From Panacagrimonas sp. (GTDB lineage: Bacteria > Pseudomonadota > Gammaproteobacteria > Nevskiales > Nevskiaceae), in NCBI RefSeq assembly GCF_020697055.1, contig NZ_JAJFBP010000006.1, positions 62,001 through 126,000 on the forward strand: a stretch of 64,000 nucleotides of DNA, read 5' to 3'. Shown here one piece after another: positions 1 to 9,809 of the stretch. Below the pieces are notes generated by a model. The model searched no databases, had not been told where the DNA came from, and saw only the letters and a program-made list of their open reading frames with translations. Position 1 is the stretch's first letter. Each line of letters opens with the position of its first letter. The translations under genes were made by a program, and so were the position numbers.

Positions 1-1010
1 GCGCCAACCAGGTGTACCTGTACTCGTCGAATCCGTACGGCGCCTCGGGTGACGGCATCGCCATGGCGTGGCGCGCCGGATGCCGCGTCGCGAACATGGA
101 ATTCATGCAGTTCCATCCGACCTGCCTGTACCACAAGGACTCGCGCAACTTCCTGATCACCGAAGCGCTGCGCGGCGAAGGCGGCTACCTGCGATTGCCG
201 GGCGACAACGGCGCGCCCGGCGAGCGCTTCATGCTGCGCTTCGACGACCGCGCGGAACTGGCGCCGCGCGACATCGTCGCGCGGGCAATCGACCACGAGA
301 TGAAGCGACTGGGCCTGCGCCACGTGCTGCTGGACGTCACGCACCTGCCGGCGGAGCTGATCAAGAGCCACTTCCCGGGCATCTACGCGCACTGCCTGGA
401 ACTGGGCATCAACATCACCAAGGAGCCGATCCCGGTGGTGCCGTCGGCGCACTTCACCTGCGGCGGCGTCGTCACCGATTTCCGCGCGCGCACCGACGTC
501 GACAATCTCTACGCGATAGGAGAAGTCGCCTGCACCGGCCTGCACGGCGCCAACCGCCTGGCGTCGAACTCGCTGCTCGAGTGCCTGGTGTTCGCCACGG
601 CGGCCGCGCACGACATCCTCGAGCGTCTCGACAAGCTGGCGGCGCCGCCGGCGCTCGAGCCCTGGGACGCCTCGCGCGTGCGCGACTCCGACGAGGACGT
701 CGTCGTCTCGCACAACTGGCTCGAGCTGCGCACGTTCATGTGGGACTACGTGGGCATCGTGCGAACCACCAAGCGCCTCGAGCGCGCGCTCAATCGCGTC
801 GAGCTGCTCAAGCGCGAGATCCAGGACTACTACGGCAACTACCGCGTCAGCCACCACCTGATCGAGCTGCGCAACCTCGTGGTGTGCGCCGAGCTGATCG
901 TGCGATCGGCGCTCGCACGCAAGGAGAGCCGCGGGCTGCACTACACGCTCGACCACCTCAACAAGAGCGAGACGACCGAACCGACGATCCTACCGGGGCG
1001 CACCGCATAG
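1..1010 (+). CDS. nadB: L-aspartate oxidase, 3' part (5' end outside window)
   Basis: NadB oxidises L-aspartate to iminoaspartate with FAD, the first step of de novo NAD synthesis in the cytoplasm. The open frame already runs at position 3 (A-N-Q-V-Y), so the N-terminal FAD-binding region lies outside the window. Visible are the fold's [17 protein letters not shown] stretch, the FHPT segment, EALRGEGG, the [14 protein letters not shown] active-site region and the C-terminal [15 protein letters not shown] flavin motif, followed by the helical C-terminal domain. SdhA in this window shares the fold, but NadB is told apart by its C-terminus and by AHFTCGG rather than VHYNMGG. It ends at a TAG and converges on ogt across a hairpin. 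Confidence 0.95.
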   Translation, partial: ANQVYLYSSNPYGASGDGIAMAWRAGCRVANMEFMQFHPTCLYHKDSRNFLITEALRGEGGYLRLPGDNGAPGERFMLRFDDRAELAPRDIVARAIDHEMKRLGLRHVLLDVTHLPAELIKSHFPGIYAHCLELGINITKEPIPVVPSAHFTCGGVVTDFRARTDVDNLYAIGEVACTGLHGANRLASNSLLECLVFATAAAHDILERLDKLAAPPALEPWDASRVRDSDEDVVVSHNWLELRTFMWDYVGIVRTTKRLERALNRVELLKREIQDYYGNYRVSHHLIELRNLVVCAELIVRSALARKESRGLHYTLDHLNKSETTEPTILPGRTA

Positions 1011-1020
1011 GGCGGGATGC

Positions 1021-1041
1021 GCGTCCGGCTACGCCGGACGC
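1021..1041. terminator. Perfect hairpin between convergent nadB and ogt
   Basis: A 9-bp perfect stem (GCGTCCGGC / GCCGGACGC) with a TAC loop sits in the 40-bp gap between the two stop codons. No clean T-tract follows on either strand, so it may be a weak bidirectional terminator or a short palindromic repeat. Confidence 0.4.
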
Positions 1042-1050
1042 TGTTTCGCC

Positions 1051-1554
1051 CTATAGCAGCGTGCGCTGGCTCGCCTCGTGCGCGAGCAGCCAGCGCTTGC
1101 GATCGATCCCCCCGCCGTACCCCGTGAGCGCGCCGCTGGCGCCGATCACGCGATGGCAGGGCACGATGATCGACACCGGGTTCTGCCCGTTGGCCGCACC
1201 CACCGCGCGCGGCGCATCCGGCGCACCGATGCGACGCGCCTGCTCGCCGTAGCTGCGCGTCTGGCCGAACGGAATCTCGATCAGCGCGTCCCAGACCTGG
1301 CGCTGGAACGCGGTGCCGTGCAGGCGCACGTGCAGATCGAAGACCTGGCGCGTTCCGGCAAAGTACTCGTCGAGCTGCCTGCGGGCTTCGGGCAGCGCCG
1401 CATCGTCACGCGGTCCGATCTCGACCCGCGGCAGCCAGCCGCGTTCGATGTTCATGTACAGGCCGCACAGCGCGTCGTCCTCGGCGATCAGCAACAGCTG
1501 ACCGATCGGACTGGGCATGCGCAGGTGCCGCCGTGCCGATGCGGTCATGCTCAT
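1051..1554 (-). CDS. ogt: Methylated-DNA--protein-cysteine methyltransferase
   Basis: Suicide repair protein of 167 aa that transfers the methyl group from O6-methylguanine in DNA to its own cysteine. The acceptor is Cys133 in the IVPCHRVIGASG motif; the RAVGAANGQNP helix-turn-helix region and the C-terminal LTGYGGG are also present. The ATG at 1554 overlaps the upstream TGA as ATGA, so translation is probably coupled to the Ada-AlkA fusion gene. Together the two genes encode the activities that E. coli splits among Ada, AlkA and Ogt. A longer open frame exists upstream, but it would run inside the fusion gene. Confidence 0.95.
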   Translation of the reverse strand: MSMTASARRHLRMPSPIGQLLLIAEDDALCGLYMNIERGWLPRVEIGPRDDAALPEARRQLDEYFAGTRQVFDLHVRLHGTAFQRQVWDALIEIPFGQTRSYGEQARRIGAPDAPRAVGAANGQNPVSIIVPCHRVIGASGALTGYGGGIDRKRWLLAHEASQRTLL

Positions 1555-3002
1555 CCTCCCGCGAAGGCCAGCGAACGCCACAGGTGCAGCGCACCGTACG
1601 CCCGCCAGGGTCGCCAGCCCTCGGCCGCCTGCTGCGCGTGGGCGGGCCGGACGACGTCCAGCGCCTTCATCACGCCGTAGTCCGACGACGGGAACGCATC
1701 CGGATCGCGTAGCGCGCGCATCGCCACGTACTGCGCGGTCCACGGGCCGATGCCGGGAATCTCGAGCAGGCGTTCCAGCGCGGTTTCGATCCGGGTCCCG
1801 CCGTCCAGATCGAGCGTGCCACCGGCGACCGCACGCGCGAGGTCGGATACGGTCTGCGCACGACGCTGCGTGAGCCCCAGGTCGATCAGCTGCTGCACCG
1901 GCGCCTCGGCCACACGCGCGGCCTGCGGTGCGAAGTACATCAGCGCCGGATGGGGCGTCTGCGCCGCGTCACCGAACGCGCGCGCGAAGCGGCCGAACAG
2001 CGTCGTCGCCGCCTTTACCGTCACCTGCTGGCCCAGCACCGCGCGCAGTGCGAGTTCGAATCCGTCCAGCGCGCCGGCCACGCGCAGCCCCGGGCAGGCC
2101 GCCACCATCGGCGCGAGCCGCGCATCGGCTGCCAGCGTCTGCGCGATCGCCGCGGGATGCGCGTCCAGATCGAACAGGCGGCGCAGCCGCGGCAACAGCT
2201 TGGCCAGCACCGGGACCAGTTCCGACGAGATCTCGACCGCGAGCAGGTTGCGCGCCGCGACCGGCGCTGCCGTGATCCATCCACGCCGCCCTTCGAGGCT
2301 CACCGTACGCAGGTAGCGATCGCCCTCGGCAGCCTCGACCCCCGCCGCACCACGACCCACCAGGAAGCCGCGCAGATCCGGCCACGCCAGCGGCGGTCGA
2401 TAGGCCAATCGCAGCGTCACGCCCTCCGACGCCAGGCTCTCGCCCGACGAACGCCGGAAGCGTTGCGGGTTGAGGCCGTAGCGCTCGCCGAACAACGCGT
2501 TGAAACGCCGCACGCTGGAGAAGCCGCTGGCGTGCGCGACGGCCGTCATCGGCAGCCGCGTTTCGGTGAGCAGCTGCTTGGCCAGCAACAAGCGGCGCGT
2601 CTGCGCGAGCTGCACCGGCGTCACACCGAATTCGCCGACGACCGCGCGCCGCAGCTGGCGCGACGACAGGCCGTACTCGCGCGCGAGCGACTCGAGATCG
2701 GCGTCGTTCATCGCGCCCGACTCGATGCGTCCCACGATCCAGCGCGCGGCGCTGCGCGGGGCGTCGACCGGTGCCGCGCCGGGTGCGAGTTCCGGACGGC
2801 AACGCAGACAGGGCCGGAAACCCGAATCTTCCGCCGCCGCCGCGTGAGCGAAGAAGCGGCAGCGGTCGCGCCCGGGCGTTCGCGCGGTGCACACCGGGCG
2901 GCAGTAGACGCCGGTGGTCGAGACGCCCACGAAGAAACGGCCGTCGAAACGCGCATCGCGCGCCTTGATCGCCTCGTAGCACTGGATCGGATCGAGCTGC
3001 AT
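1551..3002 (-). CDS. alkA: Ada-type regulator fused to DNA-3-methyladenine glycosylase II
   Basis: Fusion protein of 483 aa. Residues 1-75 are the Ada methylphosphotriester domain with zinc cysteines C34, C38, C65 and C68; C34 (GVYCRPVC) is the predicted methyl acceptor. Residues about 85-185 are an AraC-type helix-turn-helix. The remainder is AlkA: an N-terminal mixed fold, then a helix-hairpin-helix LEIPGIGPWTAQYVA and the likely catalytic Asp441 in FPSSDYG. Family knowledge says methyl transfer to the Ada domain turns such proteins into activators of their own operon. The ATG at 3002 was chosen because the Ada domain begins there; the frame is open further upstream without homology. Operon with overlapping ogt. 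Confidence 0.93.
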   Translation of the reverse strand: MQLDPIQCYEAIKARDARFDGRFFVGVSTTGVYCRPVCTARTPGRDRCRFFAHAAAAEDSGFRPCLRCRPELAPGAAPVDAPRSAARWIVGRIESGAMNDADLESLAREYGLSSRQLRRAVVGEFGVTPVQLAQTRRLLLAKQLLTETRLPMTAVAHASGFSSVRRFNALFGERYGLNPQRFRRSSGESLASEGVTLRLAYRPPLAWPDLRGFLVGRGAAGVEAAEGDRYLRTVSLEGRRGWITAAPVAARNLLAVEISSELVPVLAKLLPRLRRLFDLDAHPAAIAQTLAADARLAPMVAACPGLRVAGALDGFELALRAVLGQQVTVKAATTLFGRFARAFGDAAQTPHPALMYFAPQAARVAEAPVQQLIDLGLTQRRAQTVSDLARAVAGGTLDLDGGTRIETALERLLEIPGIGPWTAQYVAMRALRDPDAFPSSDYGVMKALDVVRPAHAQQAAEGWRPWRAYGALHLWRSLAFAGG

Positions 3003-3003
3003 G

Positions 3004-3018
3004 GCGCCATTGTGGCGC
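3004..3018. promoter_or_regulatory. Dyad immediately upstream of alkA start
   Basis: Perfect 6-3-6 dyad GCGCCATTGTGGCGC ending one base before the alkA ATG. On the minus strand it contains CACAAT, a plausible -10 element. It could be an operator or part of a promoter with a very short leader. No Ada-box consensus was recognised. Confidence 0.25.
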
Positions 3019-3082
3019 GACGGATCGGATTCGTCTGGCCGTTTTCGGACGCGGTCGCGAGACCCGTTTTCGCCCGCCCAGG

Positions 3083-3529
3083 TCAGAGCCCCTCGGACTC
3101 CTCCGACACGCGTGCCGCCAGCCGCGCGCGCAACCGGCGCAGGCCTTCGGCGGTGGTCTCGTCGCCCAGCAGCACGCGCGTGCGCCGGCGTCCGTCGGCA
3201 TCGCGAAAGTTGAGGATCAGCAGCCACGACCACGCGACGCTGTCGCCGAGCAGTTCGGCGTCCAGGCGCTTGCCGTGGACGTTGGTGATCGACCAGCGTC
3301 CATCCGGATCCATCGCGACGCGCGCGATGGCGCGCGGCCCGTAGCCGAACGCCGCGTGACGGCGGACGGTCAGCCACGATCCGGCGATCAGCGCAGCAAC
3401 GCCGACCATCCACGGTCCCGATTCCATCGCCATCGGCAGCAGCGCCAGCGGCAGCACGTGCACCCAGAACAGCAGGTGGTGCGCGCGCGCCGAAGGGCGC
3501 AGCGCAAGATCGAGCGCCGCGATCGCCAC
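3083..3529 (-). CDS. YgfX/CptA-like membrane protein
   Basis: Small inner-membrane protein of 148 aa downstream of sdhE, matching the YgfX (CptA) family in place and architecture. A short N-terminal LDLALRPS stretch is followed by two hydrophobic segments (about residues 18-35 and 42-60), then a soluble basic C-terminus with GKRLDAELLGDSVAW. YgfX is described as a partner of SdhE, or as the toxin-like half of that pair. The start is a GTG one base after the sdhE stop, so the two are probably translationally coupled. The longer upstream frame would overlap sdhE and is not needed. Sequence conservation in this family is low, so the call leans on context. Confidence 0.7.
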   Translation of the reverse strand: MAIAALDLALRPSARAHHLLFWVHVLPLALLPMAMESGPWMVGVAALIAGSWLTVRRHAAFGYGPRAIARVAMDPDGRWSITNVHGKRLDAELLGDSVAWSWLLILNFRDADGRRRTRVLLGDETTAEGLRRLRARLAARVSEESEGL

Positions 3530-3530
3530 G

Positions 3531-3785
3531 TCAGGCCGGTCGGAACACGCGCAGCTGCGCCAGCAGCGCGACGTACTCTGCGGGAGGCTCGGCATAGCCC
3601 ATGGCCCACGACCAGATATCCGGATCCTCGGCGGTGGTCAGCAGGCGCACGAACGCGGCGCGCTCCTCGGTCGGCGCGCCCGCATAACGGTGCGCGTGGT
3701 AGCGCATCACCATCACGTCCAGCTCCTTCATTCCGCGCCGGAGCAGCCAGCGCAGGCGTCGATCGTCGATTTCGGACGGCTCCAT
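3531..3785 (-). CDS. sdhE: Succinate dehydrogenase flavinylation factor SdhE
   Basis: An 84-aa cytoplasmic protein of the SdhE/SDHAF2 family, which promotes covalent FAD attachment to SdhA (and to FrdA where present). The hallmark RRGMKELD (RGxxE motif) is at about residues 16-23, followed by the conserved ALL/LL and DPDIWSWAMG segments. It lies about 6 kb from the sdh operon, with an accessory stretch between them, and is coupled to ygfX. The ATG at 3785 is preceded by CACAAT about ten bases upstream, so the transcript leader may be very short. Confidence 0.93.
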   Translation of the reverse strand: MEPSEIDDRRLRWLLRRGMKELDVMVMRYHAHRYAGAPTEERAAFVRLLTTAEDPDIWSWAMGYAEPPAEYVALLAQLRVFRPA

Positions 3786-3852
3786 CGCACTATTGTGCCG
3801 AGTTGCGCGGCCTCGCATCGTCTAGGCTCGGCGCTTCATGACGGAGAATCCG

Positions 3853-4656
3853 ATGTCCCTCGCTTTTGCGAATCCCAACACCGCCACCGCGCGCCTCGCG
3901 GTGCTGATCGACGCGGACAACACGATGAAGCTCGCGCCGATGACCGAGGCGCTGTTCGCGGAGATCGCCAAGTTCGGCGCCGCGACCGTCAAGCGCATCT
4001 ACGGCGACTGGACGCAGCCCAACCTCGCGCCGTGGAAAAAGGTGCTCGCCGAACATGCGATCCAGCCGATCCAGCAGTTCGCCAACACGACCGGGAAGAA
4101 CGCCACGGACAGCGCGCTGATCATCGACGCGATGGACCTGCTGTACACCAACCGCTTCGACGGCTTCTGCATCGTCTCCAGCGATTCGGACTTCACGCGC
4201 CTCGCGGTGCGGATCCGCGAGGCCGGACTGACCGCCTACGGCATCGGCGAGCAGAAGACGCCGAAGCCCTTCGTTTCCGCCTGCGACAAGTTCATCTACG
4301 TCGAGCTCCTCGGAGGCGGCGAGCAGAGCACGGGCGAAGGGGCGCCCAAGAAGAAGAACGCCAGGGAGCTGCGCGGGGATGCCCGCCTGATGAGCCTCCT
4401 GCGCGCGGGGATCGAGACCGCCTCCGACGAAAGCGGCTGGGCCAATCTCGATGCCGTGCGCGCGCATGCGATCAAGCAGGCGCCGGATTTCGATCAGCGC
4501 ACCTGGGGCTTCAGCAAGCTGCGCGACCTCGTCGCCGCCATCGGCCAGTTCGAGGTCGATCAGCGCAAGCGCGCGGACGGCAATCCGGGCGTCGTGTACG
4601 TGCGCGAGAAGAACAAGGGCAAGTCCGGCTCGGCGGCGCCCGCGGGCTCGCCCTAG
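3853..4656 (+). CDS. NYN-domain / OST-HTH (LOTUS) RNA-binding protein
   Basis: Protein of 267 aa with two domains. Residues about 10-150 form a NYN (LabA/DUF88-like) PIN-fold nuclease domain with the expected acidic residues in VLIDADN, TDSALIIDAMD and VSSDSDFTRLA. Residues about 175-260 (ELRGDARLMSLL to GVVYVRE) match the OST-HTH/LOTUS RNA-binding fold. Known family members act on RNA; the substrate here is unknown. A GGAG at 3843-3846 gives good spacing to the ATG at 3853, so that start is preferred over the ATG at 3838. It diverges from sdhE and opens the accessory stretch. Confidence 0.85.
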   Translation: MSLAFANPNTATARLAVLIDADNTMKLAPMTEALFAEIAKFGAATVKRIYGDWTQPNLAPWKKVLAEHAIQPIQQFANTTGKNATDSALIIDAMDLLYTNRFDGFCIVSSDSDFTRLAVRIREAGLTAYGIGEQKTPKPFVSACDKFIYVELLGGGEQSTGEGAPKKKNARELRGDARLMSLLRAGIETASDESGWANLDAVRAHAIKQAPDFDQRTWGFSKLRDLVAAIGQFEVDQRKRADGNPGVVYVREKNKGKSGSAAPAGSP

Positions 4657-4710
4657 TTCGGGGGCGCGCCGCGAGGGATGGACAATGGCGGGCCGCCCTG
4701 GAGAGCCGCC

Positions 4711-6381
4711 ATGTTGATGAACGCGCAGGACTACCGCGAGTCGCTTCGCGCCTATCGGCCGACCGTTTTCGTGGACGGCCGGCGCGTCGAGGCCGTCGCC
4801 GACGAGCCGGCCTTCGCGCCCGGCGTTCGCGCGGTCGGCCTGACCTACGACGTCGCGCATCGCACCGATCTCGCGCCGTTGACCACGGCGACGCAGGCCG
4901 GCACCGGCCGCACGATCAACCGCTTCACCCACGTTGGCACGAGCGCGGGCGACCTGCTCAACAAGCTCGAAGCCACGCGCCTGGTGTGCCAGGAGACGGG
5001 TTGCGCGCAACGCTATCTGACGTACGACGCGCTCAACGCGATCGGCCAGGTCTGCGCGCGCATCGACGACGCCAACGGCAAGCGCGAGCTGCGCCCGCGT
5101 TTCGACGCCTACCTGCGCCGCGTGCAGGACGAGGACCTGACGCTGGGCGTGGCGATGACCGACGCCAAGGGCGACCGCTCGAAGCGCCCGCACCAGCAGG
5201 CCAATCCCGACAGCTACGTGCACGTGGTATCGCGCAATGCCAAGGGCATCGTGATCTCGGGCACCAAAGCGATCGTCACCGGCGCGCCGTACATGCACGA
5301 GCTGCTCGTGATGCCCTGCCGCAACATGACCGGGGAGGACGCCGACTTCGCGGTGTGCTGCGCGGTGCCGGTGGATGCCAAGGGGCTGACCATCGTTGCG
5401 CGCCCGGCCGGACGTCCCGGCGAGAAGGCGGCACTGTTCTCGAACAAATACGGCCAGTCCACCGGCGTCTGCGTGTTCGACAAGGTGTTCGTGCCCTGGG
5501 AGCGCGTGTTCTACGCCGGCGAATGGGAACACTCGGGCTTCCTCACCTACCAGTACGCGACGCACCACCGCCACACCTGCATCGGCGCGCGCGCCGGATT
5601 CGGCGACCTGCTGATCGGCGCCGGCGCGCTGATGTGCGAGGCCAACGGCTTCGACCCCGGCAAGGAGACGCACCTGCGCGAGCAGATGGTCGAGCTGATC
5701 AAGATCACCGAGGGCTTCTACGCCTGCGGCGTGGCGGCGTCGGTCTACGGCGCGGCCGATCCGCTCGATGGCACGTTCGTGCCGGACCCGGTGTTTGCGA
5801 ACATCGGCAAGCTGCTGCTCGCCACGCAGATCTACGACATGCAGCGCATCGCGCACTACGTGTCCGGCGGATTGATCGTGACGCTTCCGGGACCGGACGA
5901 GGACCACAACCCGGCGACGGCGGGAACGTTGGCCGAGGTGCTGCGCGCCAATCCCGATGTGCCCTACGAGCGCCGCATCCAGACGGCGCGATTCATCGAG
6001 GATCTCACCGCGTCGTACCAGGGTGGCTGGTATTCGGTGATCAGCCTGCACGGCGGCGGCTCGCCGGCGGCGATGAAGCAGGAGATCTATCGGCACTACC
6101 CGGTGGGCGACAAGGTCGCGCTGGTCGAGCGCCTGCTCGATCGCGGTGTGCTCGCCGATGCTTCGCGCTCGATCACGCGCAACCGCCAGCCCGGCAAGTG
6201 CTGCGCCAAGGGCTGCGCGGCGCCCGGCATGCCGATCATGGAAGCCCTGCCGGCCCCGAACGAAGGCGCGGCGCCACCCGCCGGCACGCGCAGCGCGACG
6301 GCTTCGCGTCGATCGGACAAGGTCTCGCCGCTGCGCCCGTCGACCAGAGGACGCCGCAAGACCAAGCGGCCCCGGAGCTGA
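4711..6381 (+). CDS. 4-hydroxyphenylacetate 3-hydroxylase / 4-hydroxybutyryl-CoA dehydratase family flavoprotein
   Basis: Protein of 556 aa from the HpaB/AbfD acyl-CoA-dehydrogenase-like superfamily. TGRTINRFTHVGTS, DALNAIGQVC, NKYGQSTGVCVFD and RAGFGDLLIGAG all resemble AbfD. Compared with my recollection of the clostridial enzyme's [4Fe-4S] ligands, Cys98 and His286 are kept, but the second cysteine is Tyr102 and the last is Ala293 (with a cysteine at 290 instead). A true dehydratase is therefore doubtful, and a flavin-only hydroxylase or isomerase is equally possible. The C-terminus has a C497-C498-C502 cluster and a basic tail. The ATG at 4711 follows GGAG. It lies directly upstream of a broken monooxygenase gene. 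Confidence 0.75.
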   Translation: MLMNAQDYRESLRAYRPTVFVDGRRVEAVADEPAFAPGVRAVGLTYDVAHRTDLAPLTTATQAGTGRTINRFTHVGTSAGDLLNKLEATRLVCQETGCAQRYLTYDALNAIGQVCARIDDANGKRELRPRFDAYLRRVQDEDLTLGVAMTDAKGDRSKRPHQQANPDSYVHVVSRNAKGIVISGTKAIVTGAPYMHELLVMPCRNMTGEDADFAVCCAVPVDAKGLTIVARPAGRPGEKAALFSNKYGQSTGVCVFDKVFVPWERVFYAGEWEHSGFLTYQYATHHRHTCIGARAGFGDLLIGAGALMCEANGFDPGKETHLREQMVELIKITEGFYACGVAASVYGAADPLDGTFVPDPVFANIGKLLLATQIYDMQRIAHYVSGGLIVTLPGPDEDHNPATAGTLAEVLRANPDVPYERRIQTARFIEDLTASYQGGWYSVISLHGGGSPAAMKQEIYRHYPVGDKVALVERLLDRGVLADASRSITRNRQPGKCCAKGCAAPGMPIMEALPAPNEGAAPPAGTRSATASRRSDKVSPLRPSTRGRRKTKRPRS

Positions 6382-6419
6382 GCGCGGGGCCTCTCGCCGT
6401 ATTGCGCGCGATTCGGTGA

Positions 6420-8083
<1,664 letters not shown>

Positions 8084-8087
8084 CCCG

Positions 8088-8107
8088 GTAGCCCGGGCGA
8101 ACCCGGG
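8088..8107. repeat. GTAGCCCGGG-type palindromic repeat, single unit
   Basis: Reads GTAGCCCGGGCGAACCCGGG with a CCCGGG stem and a CGAA loop. It lies between the monooxygenase pseudogene and the cupin gene, which converge. Related units occur near 24212, 24260, 45526, 57035 and 57084. Confidence 0.7.
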
Positions 8108-8113
8108 GAACCC

Positions 8114-8629
8114 TCAATAGAACAGCCGGCGATTCACCTGCAGCCCTTCACGCTTGCAGTGCTGCATGTAGTGATTGGTGAAGCTGAAGCAGTCCCACAC
8201 GCTCGACAGCGAGTCGTCCTCGTTGAAGAACTCGATCGAGCCCGTGACCGTGTAGACGATCTCGGTGTTGGCGGACACGTACAGCGTGTGGATCGTGCCC
8301 GGCGTCTCCACCACGTAATCACCGGGACGCGCCACCCATTCGTACTCCTGGTAACCCCAGGACCCGGAGATGGTCGTGGCCGTGACGATGCCGCGATGGC
8401 GGTGCTTGCCCAGCCCCTGATCGGAGGGCGAGCGCAGACCGATGACGAACGTGCCCGTGCGATTGTCGATGCGCAGGATCTTGACCTCGATCTCGCCCAC
8501 CCAGTTGAACCAGGGACTCTCGTCGCAGCTGATGTGCGTGTCCTTGCCGCCGAACTCGCGCACGGCGGCGAGCTCCTGCAGGTCGGTGTCGCTGAGCACG
8601 CTGGGCTTGACGGTATGCGGTGCGTTCAC
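8114..8629 (-). CDS. Cupin, 2,4'-dihydroxyacetophenone dioxygenase family
   Basis: A 171-aa single-domain cupin. The metal-binding pattern is visible: H76 and H78 in GKHRHRG, a glutamate at 95 or 97 in GYQEYEW, and H114 in TPGTIHTLY. Full-length colinear features (SPWFNWVGEIEVKILRID near the N-terminus, NRRLFY at the end) point to the dihydroxyacetophenone dioxygenase family, which cleaves the side chain of hydroxylated acetophenones with Fe(II). The neighbouring broken monooxygenase would act earlier in such a route, so the two may be relics of aryl-ketone catabolism. The substrate is inferred from family only. It converges on the pseudogene. Confidence 0.75.
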   Translation of the reverse strand: MNAPHTVKPSVLSDTDLQELAAVREFGGKDTHISCDESPWFNWVGEIEVKILRIDNRTGTFVIGLRSPSDQGLGKHRHRGIVTATTISGSWGYQEYEWVARPGDYVVETPGTIHTLYVSANTEIVYTVTGSIEFFNEDDSLSSVWDCFSFTNHYMQHCKREGLQVNRRLFY

Positions 8630-8696
8630 GGTCTTCCTCCGGAGGGCTGGCGCGGGTGCGATACGGTGCGCCTGGCTCCGGACTCCCGCAACCGGG

Positions 8697-9086
8697 CTAC
8701 GGGCGCGCGTTCCGATCGTAAGGCCGCGTGATGAGTTCGAGCAGGTGATCGTCGGGATCGGGGAAATAGACGCCGCGGCCGCCGAAGTGATGATTGATCC
8801 GGCCCGGCTGCGTGCGCGCCGGATCGGCCCAGTACTCCAGGCCGCGGGCCTGGATCCGGGCGAAGCTCGCCTCGAACTCCGACTCGCTCAGCAGGAAGGC
8901 GTAGTGCTGGGGCGAAGGCGCCTTGCCGGCCTGGTAGTAATCGAGCGACACGCCGTTGGCGAGGTCGACCACCAGGAAATGCATGAAACGCACGGGCGCA
9001 GGCAGGCCGAGGATCTCGGCCACGAAGCCGGCGGAAACGGCCTGGTCGCGGCACCAGACGATGGTGTGGTTCAGCTCGATGCTCAT
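8697..9086 (-). CDS. VOC (glyoxalase/bleomycin resistance) family protein
   Basis: A 129-aa protein with paired beta-alpha-beta-beta-beta modules of the vicinal oxygen chelate superfamily. It starts with ELNHTIVWCRD (first metal His), carries HYAFLLSE in the middle, and ends with FGGRGVYFPDPDDHLLELITRPY, where the glutamate is the usual last ligand. Superfamily members include dioxygenases, glyoxalases and antibiotic-binding proteins, so the substrate cannot be assigned. The ATG at 9086 shares its A with the alkB stop (TGATG), so it is probably co-translated with alkB. Confidence 0.85.
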   Translation of the reverse strand: MSIELNHTIVWCRDQAVSAGFVAEILGLPAPVRFMHFLVVDLANGVSLDYYQAGKAPSPQHYAFLLSESEFEASFARIQARGLEYWADPARTQPGRINHHFGGRGVYFPDPDDHLLELITRPYDRNARP

Positions 9087-9727
9087 CACGACCTCGCGAA
9101 GATGCGGCGGAACGTCAGGTTGACGCGCGGACCGCAGGGCGCGCGCTCGCGATCCACGCCGTGCTTCCAGTTGTGCTGCGTGTCGCCGGCCATCAGCAGC
9201 AGGCTGCCGCTGGCCAGCGGCAGGCGGAAGGCGCCGGCGTTGGCCACGCGATCCTTGCGCGGCTGGAACACCAGCGTGCGAACGGCGCCGAAACTCACCG
9301 AGGCGATGACCGGCTGCTCGCCGAGTTCGGGTTCGTTGTCGCTGTGCATGCCCATCGCGTCGCGTTCGTCGCGGTAGTGGTTCAGCAGCACGCTGTTGAA
9401 GACATGGCCCGATCGCGCTTGCACGGTCGCGCGGATCTGCTCGAGAAGCGGCGTCCACGGTGCAGGATCCAGCGTCAATCCCGAGTACGTGTAGCGCGTG
9501 CCCGCGTCGCCGTACCAGGCCGTCAGTCGCGGCTGCAGGCGCGCCTGCCCGGCGATCCGGATCGTCTGCTGCCGCCAGGGAATCTGCTCGATCAGGTCGC
9601 GCAGCAGGACGTCGGGAGCGCGGGGCCAGTCGTCGAGTCGCGCGTGATAGACGACGTCCGCACCCGGCAACGCAAGACGGACCGGCGCGTCGCCGGCCTC
9701 GATGAACAGATCGCCGCTCGGGTCCAT
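9086..9727 (-). CDS. alkB: Alpha-ketoglutarate-dependent DNA dealkylase AlkB
   Basis: A 213-aa Fe(II)/2-oxoglutarate dioxygenase that removes N1-methyladenine and N3-methylcytosine lesions by oxidation. The iron ligands are H128 and D130 (GMHSDNE) and H189 (QHNWKHGV); the 2-oxoglutarate arginine lies in GPRVNLTFRRIF. The LTAWYGDAGTRYTYSG segment resembles the ALKBH2/3-like bacterial type rather than E. coli AlkB. It follows sdhB on the same strand, separated by a hairpin, and overlaps the VOC gene. It is the third alkylation-repair gene within 9 kb. Confidence 0.95.
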   Translation of the reverse strand: MDPSGDLFIEAGDAPVRLALPGADVVYHARLDDWPRAPDVLLRDLIEQIPWRQQTIRIAGQARLQPRLTAWYGDAGTRYTYSGLTLDPAPWTPLLEQIRATVQARSGHVFNSVLLNHYRDERDAMGMHSDNEPELGEQPVIASVSFGAVRTLVFQPRKDRVANAGAFRLPLASGSLLLMAGDTQHNWKHGVDRERAPCGPRVNLTFRRIFARS

Positions 9728-9762
9728 TGCGCTGATCGTCTTGTCGACGCTCCGAAACGCGA

Positions 9763-9784
9763 ACGGCCCCGCGAGCGGGGCCGT
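9763..9784 (-). terminator. Hairpin between sdhB and alkB
   Basis: ACGGCCCC, a six-base loop and GGGGCCGT form a perfect 8-bp GC-rich stem 26 bases past the sdhB stop. It is a likely 3' boundary for the sdh transcript, although no T-run follows on the minus strand. Confidence 0.5.
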
Positions 9785-9809
9785 CCTTGCAGAACGCGTC
9801 GACGTCCCC

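Noticed and set aside
4711..6381. True 4-hydroxybutyryl-CoA dehydratase
   Set aside because: Two of four expected cluster ligands appear replaced (Tyr102, Ala293), so only a family-level name is used.
9763..9784. Strong intrinsic terminator after sdhB
   Set aside because: The stem is good, but no T-tract follows on the minus strand, so it is kept only as a moderate candidate.
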